In this document: positions 54,008 to 63,994 of the stretch, one piece after another
Layout: every line of letters starts with the position of its first letter
Position numbering within the stretch: position 1 is the stretch's first letter
NCBI RefSeq assembly: GCF_018398315.1
Contig: NZ_JAHBRW010000001.1
Location: 1,298,001 to 1,362,000 of the forward strand
Length of the DNA stretch: 64,000 nucleotides
Reading direction: 5' to 3'
From: Chelatococcus sp. YT9
GTDB taxonomy: Bacteria > Pseudomonadota > Alphaproteobacteria > Rhizobiales > Beijerinckiaceae
The notes under the pieces: model-generated
What the model was told of the DNA's origin: nothing
Database searches by the model: none
Seen by the model: the letters and a program-made list of their open reading frames with translations, nothing else
Translations under genes and position numbers: made by a program

Positions 54008-54565
54008 ATGATTCGGCATCTCTCCTTCCAGCCCCTTCGGGGCTTCTTCATGGTCACCCTGCTCTTGTGTGGTTACGGAGCAGCGACGACCAGCGCGACG
54101 GCGCAAGGCGCGGGCGGCCAGAGCCAGGCGGTTCTTCTCGCCTCCTCAGGTGACTGGGGCGCCTATGCCTCAGGCCAGGGACGCAACAAGGTGTGCTATG
54201 CACTGTCGCAGCCCAAGAGCCGCCTGCCTCAGGGCTTGAATCGCGATCCGGCCTATCTGTTCATTTCTACGCGGCCGGCTGAGAATGTCCGCAACGAGAT
54301 CAGTCTCGTGATGGGCTTTCCGACGAAGGAGGGCGCAGAGGCCACGGCGACCGTGGGTGATGCGAAATTTGCCCTCGTAACCAAAGACAGCAACGCCTGG
54401 GTCAAGAATCCCGCCGAGGAAGCCCGCGTGCTCGCCGCCTTCCGCGCCGGCGCCAAGCTCATCGTGAAGTCGCAATCGCGCCGCGGCAGCAACCTCACGG
54501 ATGAGTATTCGCTGGCTGGCTTCACCCAGGCGCTGGAGCGCGCCGCTGCAGAATGCAAGAAATAG
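54008..54565 (+). CDS. Invasion-associated locus B (IalB)-family protein
   Basis: A 185-residue secreted protein. The signal peptide at about residues 10-33 (FFMVTLLLCGYGAATTSATA) ends near AQG. The body has the family pattern: GDWGAYASGQGRNKVCYALS near the N-terminus, FISTRPAENVRNEISLVMG in the middle and a Ser/Thr-rich end with DEYSLAGFTQAL. IalB was named for Bartonella invasion, but the family is general in alphaproteobacteria and periplasmic. Its exact job here is unknown. Confidence 0.88.
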   Translation: MIRHLSFQPLRGFFMVTLLLCGYGAATTSATAQGAGGQSQAVLLASSGDWGAYASGQGRNKVCYALSQPKSRLPQGLNRDPAYLFISTRPAENVRNEISLVMGFPTKEGAEATATVGDAKFALVTKDSNAWVKNPAEEARVLAAFRAGAKLIVKSQSRRGSNLTDEYSLAGFTQALERAAAECKK

Positions 54566-54607
54566 CGAATCCTTTATTCGCCTCCAGATTGATTCCCGGT
54601 TCTAATG

Positions 54608-54628
54608 ACGGCGCCCGTGTGGCGCCGT
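54608..54628 (+). terminator. Probable terminator after the IalB-like gene
   Basis: An 8 bp stem ACGGCGCC / GGCGCCGT with a CGTGT loop is followed by a short TTT run, 43 bases past the stop. The T-tract is weak, so termination may be partial. Confidence 0.55.
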
Positions 54629-54659
54629 TTGCATGTATCGAACAATCGAGGAAGAAGCC

Positions 54660-54923
54660 TTGTCGCGTATGAAAGCCGTACTCTGCGCCCTCGCCGTGAC
54701 CGCGACCTTCACGAGCCACGCCCTTGCGGACGTTCCCGGCCCCGATTGGCTCCCGATGGAGCAAGTCATCGCGAAATTGAAGGCGACCGGCTACAGCGCC
54801 ATACATGCCCTCGAAGCCGACGATGGCCGCTGGGAAGGTGAAGGCATGAAGAACGGCCAGGTAATGGATTTTGCTGTCGATCCGCGCTCCGGTGCCCTGC
54901 TGTACGAGAGGCTCGACGGATAG
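54660..54923 (+). CDS. PepSY-domain periplasmic protein
   Basis: An 87-residue protein. A signal peptide (AVLCALAVTATFTSHALA) leads to a single PepSY-like domain: MEQVIAKLKATGYSAIHALE followed by GRWEGEGMKNGQVMDFAVDP. PepSY domains are small periplasmic modules, some linked to peptidase inhibition. TTG 54660, which has GAGGAAGAA just upstream, is used; ATG 54669 is the alternative. The neighbouring IalB-like gene is probably transcribed separately. Confidence 0.82.
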   Translation: MSRMKAVLCALAVTATFTSHALADVPGPDWLPMEQVIAKLKATGYSAIHALEADDGRWEGEGMKNGQVMDFAVDPRSGALLYERLDG

Positions 54924-55111
54924 CGGAAATGCGGAAACGGCATGGCCGTGCCGTCTCGACCGTGCTATAGCGGCGCATTCTGCATTCCTTGGAGCGCATG
55001 TCACCGCGGCGCACGCGACATCGCAGCTCCGGATGGACCACAACCCACATGCACGGTTCCATGACGCGTTGCCGTCCCGGTTTCGTGCATCGTTATATGA
55101 GATGACCATCG

Positions 55112-56410
55112 ATGGCCGAGGTTTCGCTCGACTTTGCCAGACGCAACAGCGCCTCCGTGGCGGCCGTCGCGCATGCGCCTGTCGGCGCCGCCCAGTCCGT
55201 CGATGAACGGGCGCCTTCACTGCTCGGCGCGACGCGCGGGGAATTGAGAACAGCCCTGTCGTCGATCGGCGTGCCCGATCGCGACCTCAAGATGCGGACA
55301 GCCCAGCTCTGGAGCTGGATCTACCAGCGTGGCGTCACCGATTTCGGGGCCATGACAACGATCAGCAAAGACCTGCGCGCGAGGCTTGGGGATGCGTTCA
55401 CGCTCGACCGTCCTGAAGTCGTCACCGAGCAGGTGTCACGCGACGGCACACGGAAATGGTTGATGCGTATGGCGCCCGTCGCCGCTCACGAAAAGGTGAA
55501 AGGCGTCGGCCCTGAGATCGAATGCGTCTACATCCCGGAGGCGGACCGGGCAACGCTTTGCATCTCGAGCCAAGTGGGCTGCACCCTGAACTGTTCCTTC
55601 TGCCACACTGGAACGCAGAAGCTGGTGCGCAATCTCACCGCCGCTGAAATTGTCGCGCAGCTCGTGGTTGCTCGCGATCGCTTGGGCGACTGGCCCGGCC
55701 AGTCGCCGCCGCCAGGCGCGCGTGAACAGGGCCTCCTGCCCGGCGACGGCAGCCGTTTCGTCACCAACATCGTCCTGATGGGCATGGGCGAGCCGCTTTA
55801 TAACTTCGACAATGTCCGTGATGCCATGGGCGTGGTCGCTGATGGCGACGGCCTGTCGCTCGGTAAGCGCCGCATTACTCTGTCGACCTCCGGCGTTGTC
55901 CCGATGATCCCTCGAGCCGGCGAGGAAATCGGTTCAATGCTCGCTATCTCGCTCCATGCGGTGCGGGATGACCTGCGCAATACGCTCGTTCCGCTGAACA
56001 AGAAATATCCGATCGCCGAGCTTCTGGACGCCTGCCGCAACTACCCCGGCGTCTCGAATGCCCGCCGAATCACGTTCGAATATGTGATGCTAAAGGGGAT
56101 CAACGACAGCCCGGCCGACGCGCGCGAGCTCGTGCGTCTCCTCAAGGGCATCCCGGCCAAGATCAACCTCATCCCATTCAATCCCTGGCCAGGAACACAG
56201 TATGAGTGCTCGGACTGGGATACGATCGAGACATTCTCCGACATCGTGTTCAGGGCCGGTTACGCGAGCCCGGTGCGAACGCCGCGCGGCCGCGACATCC
56301 TGGCCGCCTGCGGCCAGTTGAAGAGCGAGACGGAAAAGCTTCGGGCGCGAGCGCGCCTGATGGCGGAGAGCGGCATCGGCGCCGAAGGCCTGTTCACGGC
56401 CGGAGACTGA
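55112..56410 (+). CDS. rlmN: Dual-specificity RNA methyltransferase RlmN
   Basis: A 432-residue radical-SAM enzyme that adds the C2 methyl to A2503 of 23S rRNA and to A37 of some tRNAs. The iron-sulfur cysteines are 157, 161 and 164 ([12 protein letters not shown]). Further motifs are [14 protein letters not shown] and [20 protein letters not shown]. The second catalytic Cys is in the C-terminal [11 protein letters not shown]. The N-terminus is slightly extended. It is followed after 3 bp by a small membrane protein gene. Confidence 0.96.
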   Translation: MAEVSLDFARRNSASVAAVAHAPVGAAQSVDERAPSLLGATRGELRTALSSIGVPDRDLKMRTAQLWSWIYQRGVTDFGAMTTISKDLRARLGDAFTLDRPEVVTEQVSRDGTRKWLMRMAPVAAHEKVKGVGPEIECVYIPEADRATLCISSQVGCTLNCSFCHTGTQKLVRNLTAAEIVAQLVVARDRLGDWPGQSPPPGAREQGLLPGDGSRFVTNIVLMGMGEPLYNFDNVRDAMGVVADGDGLSLGKRRITLSTSGVVPMIPRAGEEIGSMLAISLHAVRDDLRNTLVPLNKKYPIAELLDACRNYPGVSNARRITFEYVMLKGINDSPADARELVRLLKGIPAKINLIPFNPWPGTQYECSDWDTIETFSDIVFRAGYASPVRTPRGRDILAACGQLKSETEKLRARARLMAESGIGAEGLFTAGD

Positions 56411-56413
56411 TCG

Positions 56414-56881
56414 ATGCGCCTTCTCGCGCGCTTTATCCTTGTGCCGCTCGGTATCGGCTGCGCCGTGACCGCCGGCCTCATCTTCCTCATGCTTGCCGCC
56501 ACATTCCAGCCCGCGCTCGCCCAGCTCTTCGCCGGGCTGAGCCTTGCGGGCCTGCTCGCTTTTTTCGATGCCCTGACGATGACCGGCGACGCCGAGGCGC
56601 CGCGCGGGGCGCTGCTGGCGCTCTGGATGCTGACGGTTGGTTTCGTCGCGCTGCCGCCCGCCGTCATCGCCTTCGTGGGCGAATTCGCCGGCTGGCGCTC
56701 CTTCGTCTGGTACTCCGGCGCCACTGCGCTTCTAACGGCAGCGCTACCCTGGATCGCGCGTGGTTCGACGGAGGGCACGCAAGGTGAGGCGGACATCACC
56801 CTCGTGCTGTTCCTGACCGGCGCGCTTGCAGGCCTGGTGTACTGGGCGACAGCCGGCCGTTCCGCGGGTCGCCAACCATGA
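56414..56881 (+). CDS. Uncharacterised small membrane protein
   Basis: A 155-residue protein with about four hydrophobic helices: ILVPLGIGCAVTAGLIFLM, LFAGLSLAGLLAFF, LLALWMLTVGFVALPPAVIA and LVLFLTGALAGLVYWATAG. It has no known catalytic motif. It starts three bases after the rlmN stop, so the two are probably co-transcribed. A conserved alphaproteobacterial membrane protein is likely; the function is unknown. Confidence 0.75.
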   Translation: MRLLARFILVPLGIGCAVTAGLIFLMLAATFQPALAQLFAGLSLAGLLAFFDALTMTGDAEAPRGALLALWMLTVGFVALPPAVIAFVGEFAGWRSFVWYSGATALLTAALPWIARGSTEGTQGEADITLVLFLTGALAGLVYWATAGRSAGRQP

Positions 56882-56960
56882 CGCCGGTGCGCCTGTTCTG
56901 GCGAGCATTCCGCCTTGCAACCACTTCATCTACACATCTGACGATCGGGGAAATCTGACC

Positions 56961-57545
56961 ATGGGGTCACGCGCGCTCATCAGCGTTGTCGCTGTCGTGA
57001 CGGCAGTGTGTTTTGGCGCGGCAACGGTTGTGTTCGCCAGGAACAGCGCCGCGGAGATCCCCATACGCGCAGAAAATGCAGTCGCCGCCTGGGGTAACGT
57101 CGAAAAGGAATTCAAGGCGCGCACGGCCGTGGCCCCGGCCATGGTTGCGCTCGCCATCCGCGTCGAGGCCAACGACCAGCTACGCGAGCGCATCGTGACC
57201 GCCGCCGAAGATGTCGAGGCACTATCGCCGGACCCCAGCACGCCCTATTCGCCCGACAAGCTGCGCGCTTTCATGGCGACTCAGGATGCCCTCTCGGATG
57301 CGCTCGGAGAGGTGCTGGATCTCGTCAACGCCCATCCGGCCGATGCCGCAGATCCCAAAGTCAAGGCGCTTCTGGCGCAATTGGCCGAGCACGAACAACG
57401 CATGGTCGTGGCGCGCAGCGACTATGTTCAAGGTGCGAAGGCATATAACGAAGAACTCGAGACGCTGCCGAACCGCTGGACGGTATCCTATTTCCATCCC
57501 GACGCGTCGCTGATGGTGGCAAGCTTCGACTTCAAGAAAAAGTAA
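56961..57545 (+). CDS. LemA-family protein
   Basis: A 194-residue protein. An N-terminal helix (ALISVVAVVTAVCFGAATVV) is a signal or membrane anchor. The remainder is helical, with VEKEFKARTAVAPAMVALAI and DYVQGAKAYNEELETLPNRW, which matches the LemA pattern. LemA proteins are cell-envelope proteins of poorly known role. ATG 56961 follows GGGGAAATC. A hairpin directly after the stop separates it from the convergent leuB. Confidence 0.7.
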   Translation: MGSRALISVVAVVTAVCFGAATVVFARNSAAEIPIRAENAVAAWGNVEKEFKARTAVAPAMVALAIRVEANDQLRERIVTAAEDVEALSPDPSTPYSPDKLRAFMATQDALSDALGEVLDLVNAHPADAADPKVKALLAQLAEHEQRMVVARSDYVQGAKAYNEELETLPNRWTVSYFHPDASLMVASFDFKKK

Positions 57546-57565
57546 GGAGCGCCCAAAGGCGCTCC
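57546..57565. terminator. Hairpin between lemA-like gene and leuB
   Basis: GGAGCGCC-CAAA-GGCGCTCC is an 8 bp perfect stem between convergent genes. It starts immediately after the stop and lacks a T-tract, so it may only block read-through weakly or mark RNA ends. Confidence 0.45.
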
Positions 57566-57593
57566 CACAACATCCGTCAGTCTCGCTGAGCTA

Positions 57594-58703
57594 TCAGCGG
57601 GCAAGCTTCTGCAGCTCGGCCAGAACGGCATCGCCCATCTCGCCGGTGCTGGCAGCATTGGTGCCCGGTCCCGCGATATCCCGCGTGCGCAGGCCGCTCC
57701 CCAGAACGTTGGCAACCGCCTTCTCCAGCAGATCCGCCTCCTCGACGAGATTGCAGGAATAGCGCAAGGCCATGGCGAAAGACCCGATCATGGCGATCGG
57801 ATTGGCAAGGCTCTGGCCGGCGATATCGGGCGCGGAACCATGCACGGGCTCATACATCGCGCGCCGCTTGCCGGTCGCAGGGTCAACGGCGCCAAGGGCC
57901 GCGGAGGGCAACATGCCGAGCGAACCCGTCAACATCGCCGCCACATCCGAGAGAATGTCGCCGAACAGGTTGTCGGTGACGATGACGTCATACTGCTTGG
58001 GGTTGCGCACAAGCTGCATCGCGCAGTTGTCGGCGAGCACATGCTCCAGCGCGATGCCTGGATAGTCGCCATGCACGCGGGTGACGACCTCGTTCCACAG
58101 CACGCCGGACTTCATCACGTTGCGCTTCTCGGCTGAAGCCACCTTGTTGCGGCGCTTGCCGGCAAGGTCGAAAGCGATGCGGGCGATGCGGTCAATTTCG
58201 TGAGTCGTGTAGAGCTGGGTGTCCACGGCGCGCTTTTCGCCGTTCTCCAATGTCACGATCTCCTTCGGCTCGCCGAAATAGACGCCGCCGGTCAACTCAC
58301 GCACGATGAGAATGTCGAGCCCCTCGACCAGCTCGCGCTTCAACGACGACGCGTCGGCCAGCGCGGGATAGCAGATGGCGGGGCGCAGATTGGCAAAAAG
58401 GCCGAGGTCCTTGCGGAGGCGCAGCAGGCCAGCCTCCGGGCGATGCTCGTAGGGAACCTTGTCCCATTTCGGCCCGCCGACGGCGCCGAACAACACCGCG
58501 TCGGACGCCATCGCAAGCCCCATCGCCTCGTCGGTGATGGCAACGCCGTTGGCGTCATAGGCAGAGCCGCCCACAAGGTGGCGCTCGGTTTCGAAACGAT
58601 TGCCGCTTTCCTTGTCGAACCAGCGAACGAGCTTCTCCACTTCGCTCATGACTTCGGGACCGATCCCGTCGCCGGGCAGGAGGAGGAGATTGAAGGATGC
58701 CAT
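57594..58703 (-). CDS. leuB: 3-isopropylmalate dehydrogenase
   Basis: A 369-residue enzyme of leucine synthesis that oxidises and decarboxylates 3-isopropylmalate with NAD. It has [13 protein letters not shown] at the N-terminus, [20 protein letters not shown] and [20 protein letters not shown], all diagnostic. The other pathway genes in the window are leuD and leuC, downstream on this map but separated by a terminator and a broken gene, so leuB likely has its own promoter. Confidence 0.97.
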   Translation of the reverse strand: MASFNLLLLPGDGIGPEVMSEVEKLVRWFDKESGNRFETERHLVGGSAYDANGVAITDEAMGLAMASDAVLFGAVGGPKWDKVPYEHRPEAGLLRLRKDLGLFANLRPAICYPALADASSLKRELVEGLDILIVRELTGGVYFGEPKEIVTLENGEKRAVDTQLYTTHEIDRIARIAFDLAGKRRNKVASAEKRNVMKSGVLWNEVVTRVHGDYPGIALEHVLADNCAMQLVRNPKQYDVIVTDNLFGDILSDVAAMLTGSLGMLPSAALGAVDPATGKRRAMYEPVHGSAPDIAGQSLANPIAMIGSFAMALRYSCNLVEEADLLEKAVANVLGSGLRTRDIAGPGTNAASTGEMGDAVLAELQKLAR

Positions 58704-58852
58704 GATGCCTCGCGAGACTACGCCGAGATGGATTGTGTCGGAGGTTTAAGACGTTCCGCGGGGACTTGGCAAGCATCGCACCTGACGACAATCGGATCCG
58801 GCAACAATCCGATCCATCAAGCGATTGGCATACAGGCTGATGAGAGGCTCCG

Positions 58853-59553
58853 TCAGAGGTCAACCCCGCCATAGGCGTGGTATTCCCCGATCACGGCCTC
58901 GGAATAACGAATGCCGAACACCAGGCCGGTAAAGACCTCGGCGACGAACTCCAGCGGATTGATCGTCGCGTAGCCGCTCACCTGCATCCCGATATGGGGC
59001 GCGACGAAGGCGTCCTGGACACCTTTTTAAATCTCCAGAACATATCCGGCCTGTGCGCCTCATGCAGGAAATGGCCAAACTCGTGCACGACAGCCGCGAT
59101 CCCGCGTATCGCCTCCGAGGCACTGCGGCTCGGTACCGGCGCGAGCCCAGCTATCTGGCTCGTGATGCCGGCGTCCCGCAGCTGATCCGGAATGCCACGC
59201 TTGCCCTTGGAGCCTTCCCCGAAGATTGGGCTCTGGCCGGGGTAATGATCATTCACGTCAAAGATCTTGTCACCCACGAACATGGTGCGCTTGCCACCCG
59301 GCCCCTCCGGCCACCAGCAGGCCTCGCATGGGACGCGAGGATGCAACATCACGTTCAGCGGCGAGATGCGAGGGAGATGATCAGGCAATCGGTCGATGAT
59401 GAAGCGAATGGCATTATGCACGCAGCCCATCTTGTCGTTGTGAAAACCTGCCATCCGGTTGAAGCTCGAATGAACGATCACTCCACCCATAAAGATATGA
59501 CTCACATATGCGTTGAAATCCCCAATTTCTGCAACACTTCTACTATATGGCAT
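58853..59553 (-). pseudogene. Frameshifted zinc-metallopeptidase-like gene
   Basis: The gene reads from ATG 59553 to about 59024 (MPYSRSVAEIG..., ending near DMFWRFKK) and then must change frame. The motif HEFGHFLHEAH lies near residue 154; it has HExxH with a third His at the metzincin position, although the usual glycine is His. The last part in the next frame reads VQDAFVAPHIGMQVSGYATI, NPLEFVAEVFTGLVFG, then AVIGEYHAYGGVDL and stop at 58853. EFVAEVF could supply a gluzincin-type Glu ligand. Adding one A to the A5 run at 59024-59028 restores one frame of about 233 residues. This may be a real mutation or a sequencing error. I do not recognise the exact family, and no signal peptide is visible. 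Confidence 0.7.
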
Positions 59554-59624
59554 GTCCCATCACGAAACTAAGATCGCAATTCGAATGCAATATTCATAAA
59601 TACATCCATTTCAGAAACAACAAC

Positions 59625-59654
59625 GGCGGGATGCCTCTTGGAGGCTCCCGCCGC
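59625..59654 (-). terminator. Intrinsic terminator downstream of leuD
   Basis: On the minus strand, CGGCGGGAGCCTC-CAA-GAGGCATCCCGCCG forms a 13 bp stem with one bulge, followed by TTGTTGTTT. It lies 51 bases after the leuD stop and isolates leuD from the broken gene beyond. Confidence 0.85.
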
Positions 59655-59704
59655 ATTTCAAGTCGCAAATGACGCCCCGGGCAGCCGGTGCGGGCCCCGC
59701 CCGA

Positions 59705-60310
59705 TCAGAGCCAGGGATGCGTCTCTTTCGTCTTGGTCTCATAGCTGGAGATCGCGTCCCGCTTCTCCATGGTCAGGCCGACACCGTCAAGGCCATTGAG
59801 CATGCAGTGTTTGCGGAACGGGTCGAGGTCGAAAGTGATGCTGCCGCCGTCCGGGCCCTTGATGGTCTGGCTCTCCAGATCGACCGTGAGCGTGGCATTG
59901 GCGCCGCGGCGCGCATCGTCCATGAGCTTTTCGAGGTCTTCCGGAGAGACCTTGATCGGCAGGATGCCGTTCTGGAAGCAGTTGTTGTAGAAAATATCCG
60001 CGAAGGACGTCGAGATCACGCAGCGGATGCCGAAGTCCAGCAATGCCCAAGGCGCGTGCTCGCGCGAGGAGCCGCAGCCGAAGTTGTCGCCGGCTACAAG
60101 GATTTGCGCGTTGCGATAAGCCGGCTTGTTAAGGATGAAGTCCGGATTCTCGGAGCCGTCTTCCTTGAAGCGCATCTCCGCGAAGAGGCCGGCCCCGAGA
60201 CCCGTGCGCTTGATCGTCTTCAGATACTGCTTCGGGATGATCATGTCGGTATCGACATTGACGATCTCCAGCGGCGCCGCGACCCCCGTCAGGGTTGTGA
60301 ATTTATCCAT
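59705..60310 (-). CDS. leuD: 3-isopropylmalate dehydratase, small subunit
   Basis: A 201-residue subunit of isopropylmalate isomerase. The diagnostic segment [15 protein letters not shown] is near residue 75, with [18 protein letters not shown] at the N-terminus. It pairs with LeuC, encoded 1.4 kb upstream with three small genes between. The start at MDKFTTLTG (60310) is typical of the family; the frame is open to 60373 without similarity. Confidence 0.96.
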   Translation of the reverse strand: MDKFTTLTGVAAPLEIVNVDTDMIIPKQYLKTIKRTGLGAGLFAEMRFKEDGSENPDFILNKPAYRNAQILVAGDNFGCGSSREHAPWALLDFGIRCVISTSFADIFYNNCFQNGILPIKVSPEDLEKLMDDARRGANATLTVDLESQTIKGPDGGSITFDLDPFRKHCMLNGLDGVGLTMEKRDAISSYETKTKETHPWL

Positions 60311-60369
60311 CCGTCCAGTCCTTCCACCCAAATCCTCACGCAGCGGAGCCTCAGACTCCGCAGATTTCA

Positions 60370-60810
60370 TCAACCGGCTTCCCGCTCGATCGCCTCGATA
60401 TCCTCGTCAGACAAACCGAAATGATGCCCGATCTCATGCACGAGCACATGCGTCACGATCGCGCCGAGCGTCTCCTCATGCTCGGCCCAATAGTCGAGGA
60501 TCGGCCGACGATAGAGGAAGACCATATTCGGCATCTGCCCGCTCAAAGGCCCCGCGCCCTGTTGCGCCAGACCATGTCCGCGGAACAGGCCAAGGAGATC
60601 GAAAGGACTTTCGAGGTCCATTTCCTCGATCGTCTCTTCATCGGGAAAATCCTCGATCGTCAGCACGACGCCACTGCATAATGTGCGAAATGCGTCAGGC
60701 AGTTGTGCCAGGGCACGCTCCGCCAGAATCTCGACATCGGCCAAGGTCGGAGCCATTCGCCTGCCCCAGGCAAGCGGCTGGTCGCCCGCAAGATTGTGCA
60801 CCGATGCCAC
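60370..60810 (-). CDS. Minimal zinc metallopeptidase-family protein
   Basis: A 146-residue acidic protein of the small zincin-like family. The C-terminal motif [15 protein letters not shown] gives HExxH plus an adjacent His and Asp. The middle includes [20 protein letters not shown] and [16 protein letters not shown]. Such proteins are conserved in alphaproteobacteria and their substrates are unknown. GTG 60810 has GGAGAG seven bases upstream; ATG 60756 is the alternative. It lies 59 bp upstream of leuD. Confidence 0.88.
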   Translation of the reverse strand: MASVHNLAGDQPLAWGRRMAPTLADVEILAERALAQLPDAFRTLCSGVVLTIEDFPDEETIEEMDLESPFDLLGLFRGHGLAQQGAGPLSGQMPNMVFLYRRPILDYWAEHEETLGAIVTHVLVHEIGHHFGLSDEDIEAIEREAG

Positions 60811-60853
60811 GCTGTCACTCTCCGTTCACAGAATAGTCCCGAAAAGCCGTCGC

Positions 60854-61105
60854 TCAGCTCCGCAGCTGCGTGAACAGCGACACCGCGAGGTAGATGACGA
60901 TCACCAGCCCGATGGCCCGTCCGATCCGCCGTCCCCAGACTTCGATCGGATCACGACGTCCATCCGGCAAGACGGGCGCATCTGCCCCGGTCATGTGGCG
61001 AACGACACGGGCAACGCCGGAATCGGCAATCGCCTCGCTGTCACGGGAAACACGCTCCAGCGTTTCCTTCGCTTCCCGCTCCCGTTCGTCATCACCTTTC
61101 GTCAT
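60854..61105 (-). CDS. Small single-pass membrane protein
   Basis: An 83-residue protein with a charged N-terminal half (DDEREREAKETLERVSRDSE) and one C-terminal helix (AIGLVIVIYLAVSLFTQL). It has no known domain. It lies between the GNAT gene and the metallopeptidase gene on the same strand, so it may be part of the leuC-leuD transcript. Confidence 0.75.
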   Translation of the reverse strand: MTKGDDEREREAKETLERVSRDSEAIADSGVARVVRHMTGADAPVLPDGRRDPIEVWGRRIGRAIGLVIVIYLAVSLFTQLRS

Positions 61106-61154
61106 GACCCACCATCATGGCCCGCCACGGCCGTGCACCACTAGCGGTTAAGCC

Positions 61155-61682
61155 TCACCAGGAAATGCCTGGCTCAAGCCAGATCACATAGTTCTTCCAG
61201 GGCGCTGCCTCAGCTATGCGGTCATACAGCCGCTGCGCGCCGAGATTGTCGCGAGGAACCATCCAGCGCAATTGGATCCAGCCGCGCTTGCGCCCTTCGG
61301 CGACAATATCGTCGATCAACGCCCGGGCAATTCCCTGCCCCCGCGCTTCAGCGAGGACATAGAGATCGTCAATCTGCCCCGCGCGACGCCGGGAAATAGC
61401 CTCCGGCAGGTCGTAGTACAGAGCAAAGCCAACGAGCTTGCGATCTTCAGCCCTGCCACTGAAAGCGCCTCGGATGATGACGCCTGGCTCAGTCAGCAAC
61501 CGTTCGACATAGGCGAGGTCTGGCTTGTCGCCGCTGTCCTCGCCATGGCTGAGGGCCTCGCCATAGGCCGTGATCAGGGGCAGCAGCGCGCGCCCATCAG
61601 CGGGCTCAAGTTCCCGCAGCACAAGGTCGGCTGCTGCCGTCATGGTGGCCGCGCCGGCGGGCGACGGCCGGTTCGCGGTCAT
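61155..61682 (-). CDS. GNAT-family N-acetyltransferase
   Basis: A 175-residue acetyltransferase. The acetyl-CoA loop is visible in [20 protein letters not shown], followed by the C-terminal [18 protein letters not shown]. The start at MTANRPS (61682) overlaps the leuC stop by four bases (ATGA), so translation is coupled to leuC; an ATG at 61643 would remove the overlap. The acceptor is unknown. Confidence 0.88.
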   Translation of the reverse strand: MTANRPSPAGAATMTAAADLVLRELEPADGRALLPLITAYGEALSHGEDSGDKPDLAYVERLLTEPGVIIRGAFSGRAEDRKLVGFALYYDLPEAISRRRAGQIDDLYVLAEARGQGIARALIDDIVAEGRKRGWIQLRWMVPRDNLGAQRLYDRIAEAAPWKNYVIWLEPGISW

Positions 61683-63082
61683 CTCCAGTCCCGGATGTCG
61701 ACAAAGCGTCCCGCAATCGCCGCCGCCGCCGCCATGGCTGGCGAAACGAGATGCGTGCGGCCCTTGAAACCCTGGCGCCCTTCGAAATTGCGGTTCGAGG
61801 TCGACGCGCAGCGCTCGCCCGGCTTCAGCTTGTCGGCGTTCATGGCAAGGCACATGGAGCAGCCCGGCTCGCGCCAGTCGAAGCCCGCTTCGCGGAAGAT
61901 CACGTCCAGGCCTTCCTCCTCGGCCTGAAGCTTCACCAGACCCGAGCCCGGCACGACCATCGCGCTGACGCTCGGATGCACGGTCTTGCCCTGCACCATG
62001 GCGGCGGCAGCGCGCATGTCCTCGATACGGCCGTTGGTGCAGGAGCCGATGAACACACGATCCACCGTCACATCGGTCATTTTGGTACCGGGCTTCAGGC
62101 CGATATACTCGAGCGCACGCCACTTGGAGTTCCGCTTGTTCTCGTCCTGGATCTCGTCCGGATTGGGTACGACGCCAGTCACCGCGACGACATCCTCGGG
62201 ACTTGTGCCCCAGGTCACGATCGGCGGCAGGCTGGCGGCGTCGAGCCGGATCTCGCTGTCGAAGACCGCCCCCTCATCCGTCCTGAGGCTGTTCCAGAAG
62301 CGGACGGCCTCGTCCCAGGCGGCGCCCGTCGGCGCCTTCGGGCGGCCCTTCAGATATTCGTAGGTCTTCTCATCCGGTGCGACGAGGCCGGCTCGGGCGC
62401 CGCCCTCGATCGACATGTTGCAGACCGTCATGCGGCCTTCCATGGACAGCGAGCGGATCGCCTCGCCGGCATATTCGATGACATGGCCGGTGCCGCCGGC
62501 CGTGCCGATCTCACCGATGATCGCCAGCACGATGTCCTTGGCGGTGACGCCGGGCGGCAGCTGGCCGTCCACCGTCACGCGCATGTTCTTGGCCTTTTTC
62601 TGGATCAGCGTCTGGGTGGCGAGCACGTGCTCCACCTCCGACGTGCCGATGCCATGGGCAAGCGCGCCGAAGGCGCCATGAGTCGAGGTGTGGCTGTCGC
62701 CACAGACGATCGTGGTGCCCGGCAGCGTGAAGCCCTGCTCCGGCCCGATGACGTGGACGATGCCTTGGCGGACGTCGCGCTCGTTATAGTACTCGACGCC
62801 GAAATCGCGAGCGTTCTCTGCCAACGCCGCCACCTGCGTCGCCGCCTCGGGATCGTCGATGCCCTTCGAGCGATCGCTTGTGGGAACGTTGTGGTCGACG
62901 ACGGCGAGTGTCTTTTGGGGCGCACGCAGCTTGCGGCCCGCGACGCGCAGGCCCTCGAAGGCCTGGGGACTCGTCACCTCATGCACGAGGTGGCGGTCGA
63001 TATAGAGCAGGCAGGTGCCGTCGGGCTGTTCGTCGACCAGGTGGTCGTCCCAAATCTTGTCGTAGAGAGTGCGAGGCTTCAT
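61679..63082 (-). CDS. leuC: 3-isopropylmalate dehydratase, large subunit
   Basis: A 467-residue aconitase-family subunit. The 4Fe-4S cysteines are seen in [20 protein letters not shown] and [13 protein letters not shown], with [20 protein letters not shown] upstream. With LeuD it isomerises 2-isopropylmalate to 3-isopropylmalate. It heads the leuC-GNAT-small genes-leuD group. Confidence 0.97.
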   Translation of the reverse strand: MKPRTLYDKIWDDHLVDEQPDGTCLLYIDRHLVHEVTSPQAFEGLRVAGRKLRAPQKTLAVVDHNVPTSDRSKGIDDPEAATQVAALAENARDFGVEYYNERDVRQGIVHVIGPEQGFTLPGTTIVCGDSHTSTHGAFGALAHGIGTSEVEHVLATQTLIQKKAKNMRVTVDGQLPPGVTAKDIVLAIIGEIGTAGGTGHVIEYAGEAIRSLSMEGRMTVCNMSIEGGARAGLVAPDEKTYEYLKGRPKAPTGAAWDEAVRFWNSLRTDEGAVFDSEIRLDAASLPPIVTWGTSPEDVVAVTGVVPNPDEIQDENKRNSKWRALEYIGLKPGTKMTDVTVDRVFIGSCTNGRIEDMRAAAAMVQGKTVHPSVSAMVVPGSGLVKLQAEEEGLDVIFREAGFDWREPGCSMCLAMNADKLKPGERCASTSNRNFEGRQGFKGRTHLVSPAMAAAAAIAGRFVDIRDWR

Positions 63083-63592
63083 GGCGTGATGATCTCAACT
63101 GCGGGATGGCTGTTCTTGGCGCCATCGATAACGGCCGCGCGCGCGGAGGATATCCACACGCGACATTTGAGCCGGCGGAGCCGGCGTCAGATCACCGTAA
63201 GTTGCGCGTTCGCGGCCGTGGTCAGGCGTCCGAAGAAACGTCCCGGCAGACGCGCGTGATCATGCAACGCAGCAAACTCGTGGGTCGTCACCACCGGTCG
63301 CGCCCTCAAGGCGCGCGACGAGGCCGGTAACAGCCGATCCTGTGGGCATTGCATGGTCATAATGTCTAGTTTTTAGCAGATCCAAAAAGATCCGACAATC
63401 AATACCGCGACAGAGGCAAAGAGAGGCGGCATCAATGCCGCGCACCCTAGCCGATCGTGGCTTCTGCGACGAGAACCCAAGAAAAAAGGCGGGAACCGCA
63501 TGCCTTCCGCGCAATCCCAAAAGGATCGTCAGCGAAAAGACAGGCAGGCCCGCCTCGACACTCCGGCATGAGAGCCGGAATGGAATATGCGA
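63083..63592. other. Upstream region of leuC / downstream of rplS
   Basis: A 510 bp region with no convincing gene. It contains a short perfect hairpin GCCGGC-GGA-GCCGGC (63171-63185) in the leuC leader and a hairpin TCCGGC-N6-GCCGGA (63562-63579) just after rplS, which with AGGC/GCCT beyond may act as the rplS terminator. I saw no run of leucine codons that would indicate a leucine attenuator. Confidence 0.35.
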
Positions 63593-63994
63593 TTACTCGG
63601 CGGCGGTTGCCTCGGCGCCCTTGGTCTTCTGCGCGCGATCGGCGCGCTCGGCGATACGGGCGGACTTACCGCGACGGTCACGCAGGTAGTAGAGCTTGGC
63701 GCGACGCACCTTGCCGCGGCGGACGACCTTGATGGAATCGATGTTCGGCGAATAGAGCGGGAACACGCGCTCGACACCTTCGCCATAGGAAATCTTGCGG
63801 ACAGTGAAGCTCTGGTTGATGCCACCGCCATCACGAGCGATGCAGACACCCTCATAGGCCTGGACGCGCGTGCGCTCGCCTTCCTTGACCTTCACGTTCA
63901 CCTGCACAGTGTCGCCGGGCTCGAAATCGGGAAGCTCGCGGCCTTCGGTGAGCTTGGCGATCTGCTCTTTGTCAAGCGCTTCAATGATGTTCAT
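63593..63994 (-). CDS. rplS: 50S ribosomal protein L19
   Basis: A 133-residue L19. Conserved segments are [60 protein letters not shown] and [20 protein letters not shown]. It sits at the interface of the ribosomal subunits. The C-terminus is extended by about 15 residues rich in Ala and Glu, as usual in alphaproteobacteria. rplS is commonly next to leuC in this group. Confidence 0.97.
   Translation of the reverse strand: MNIIEALDKEQIAKLTEGRELPDFEPGDTVQVNVKVKEGERTRVQAYEGVCIARDGGGINQSFTVRKISYGEGVERVFPLYSPNIDSIKVVRRGKVRRAKLYYLRDRRGKSARIAERADRAQKTKGAEATAAE

Noticed and set aside
59016-59032. Programmed -1 frameshift in the metallopeptidase-like gene
   Set aside because: The bases TTTAAAAAGG are not a slippery heptamer in the required reading phase, so a one-base indel is the simpler explanation.
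61751-63259. 502-codon frame on the plus strand
   Set aside because: It is antisense to leuC, which keeps all iron-sulfur cysteines. The plus-strand product has no recognisable domain.
63083-63360. Leucine attenuator ahead of leuC
   Set aside because: No leader frame rich in leucine codons and no alternative terminator with a T-tract was found.
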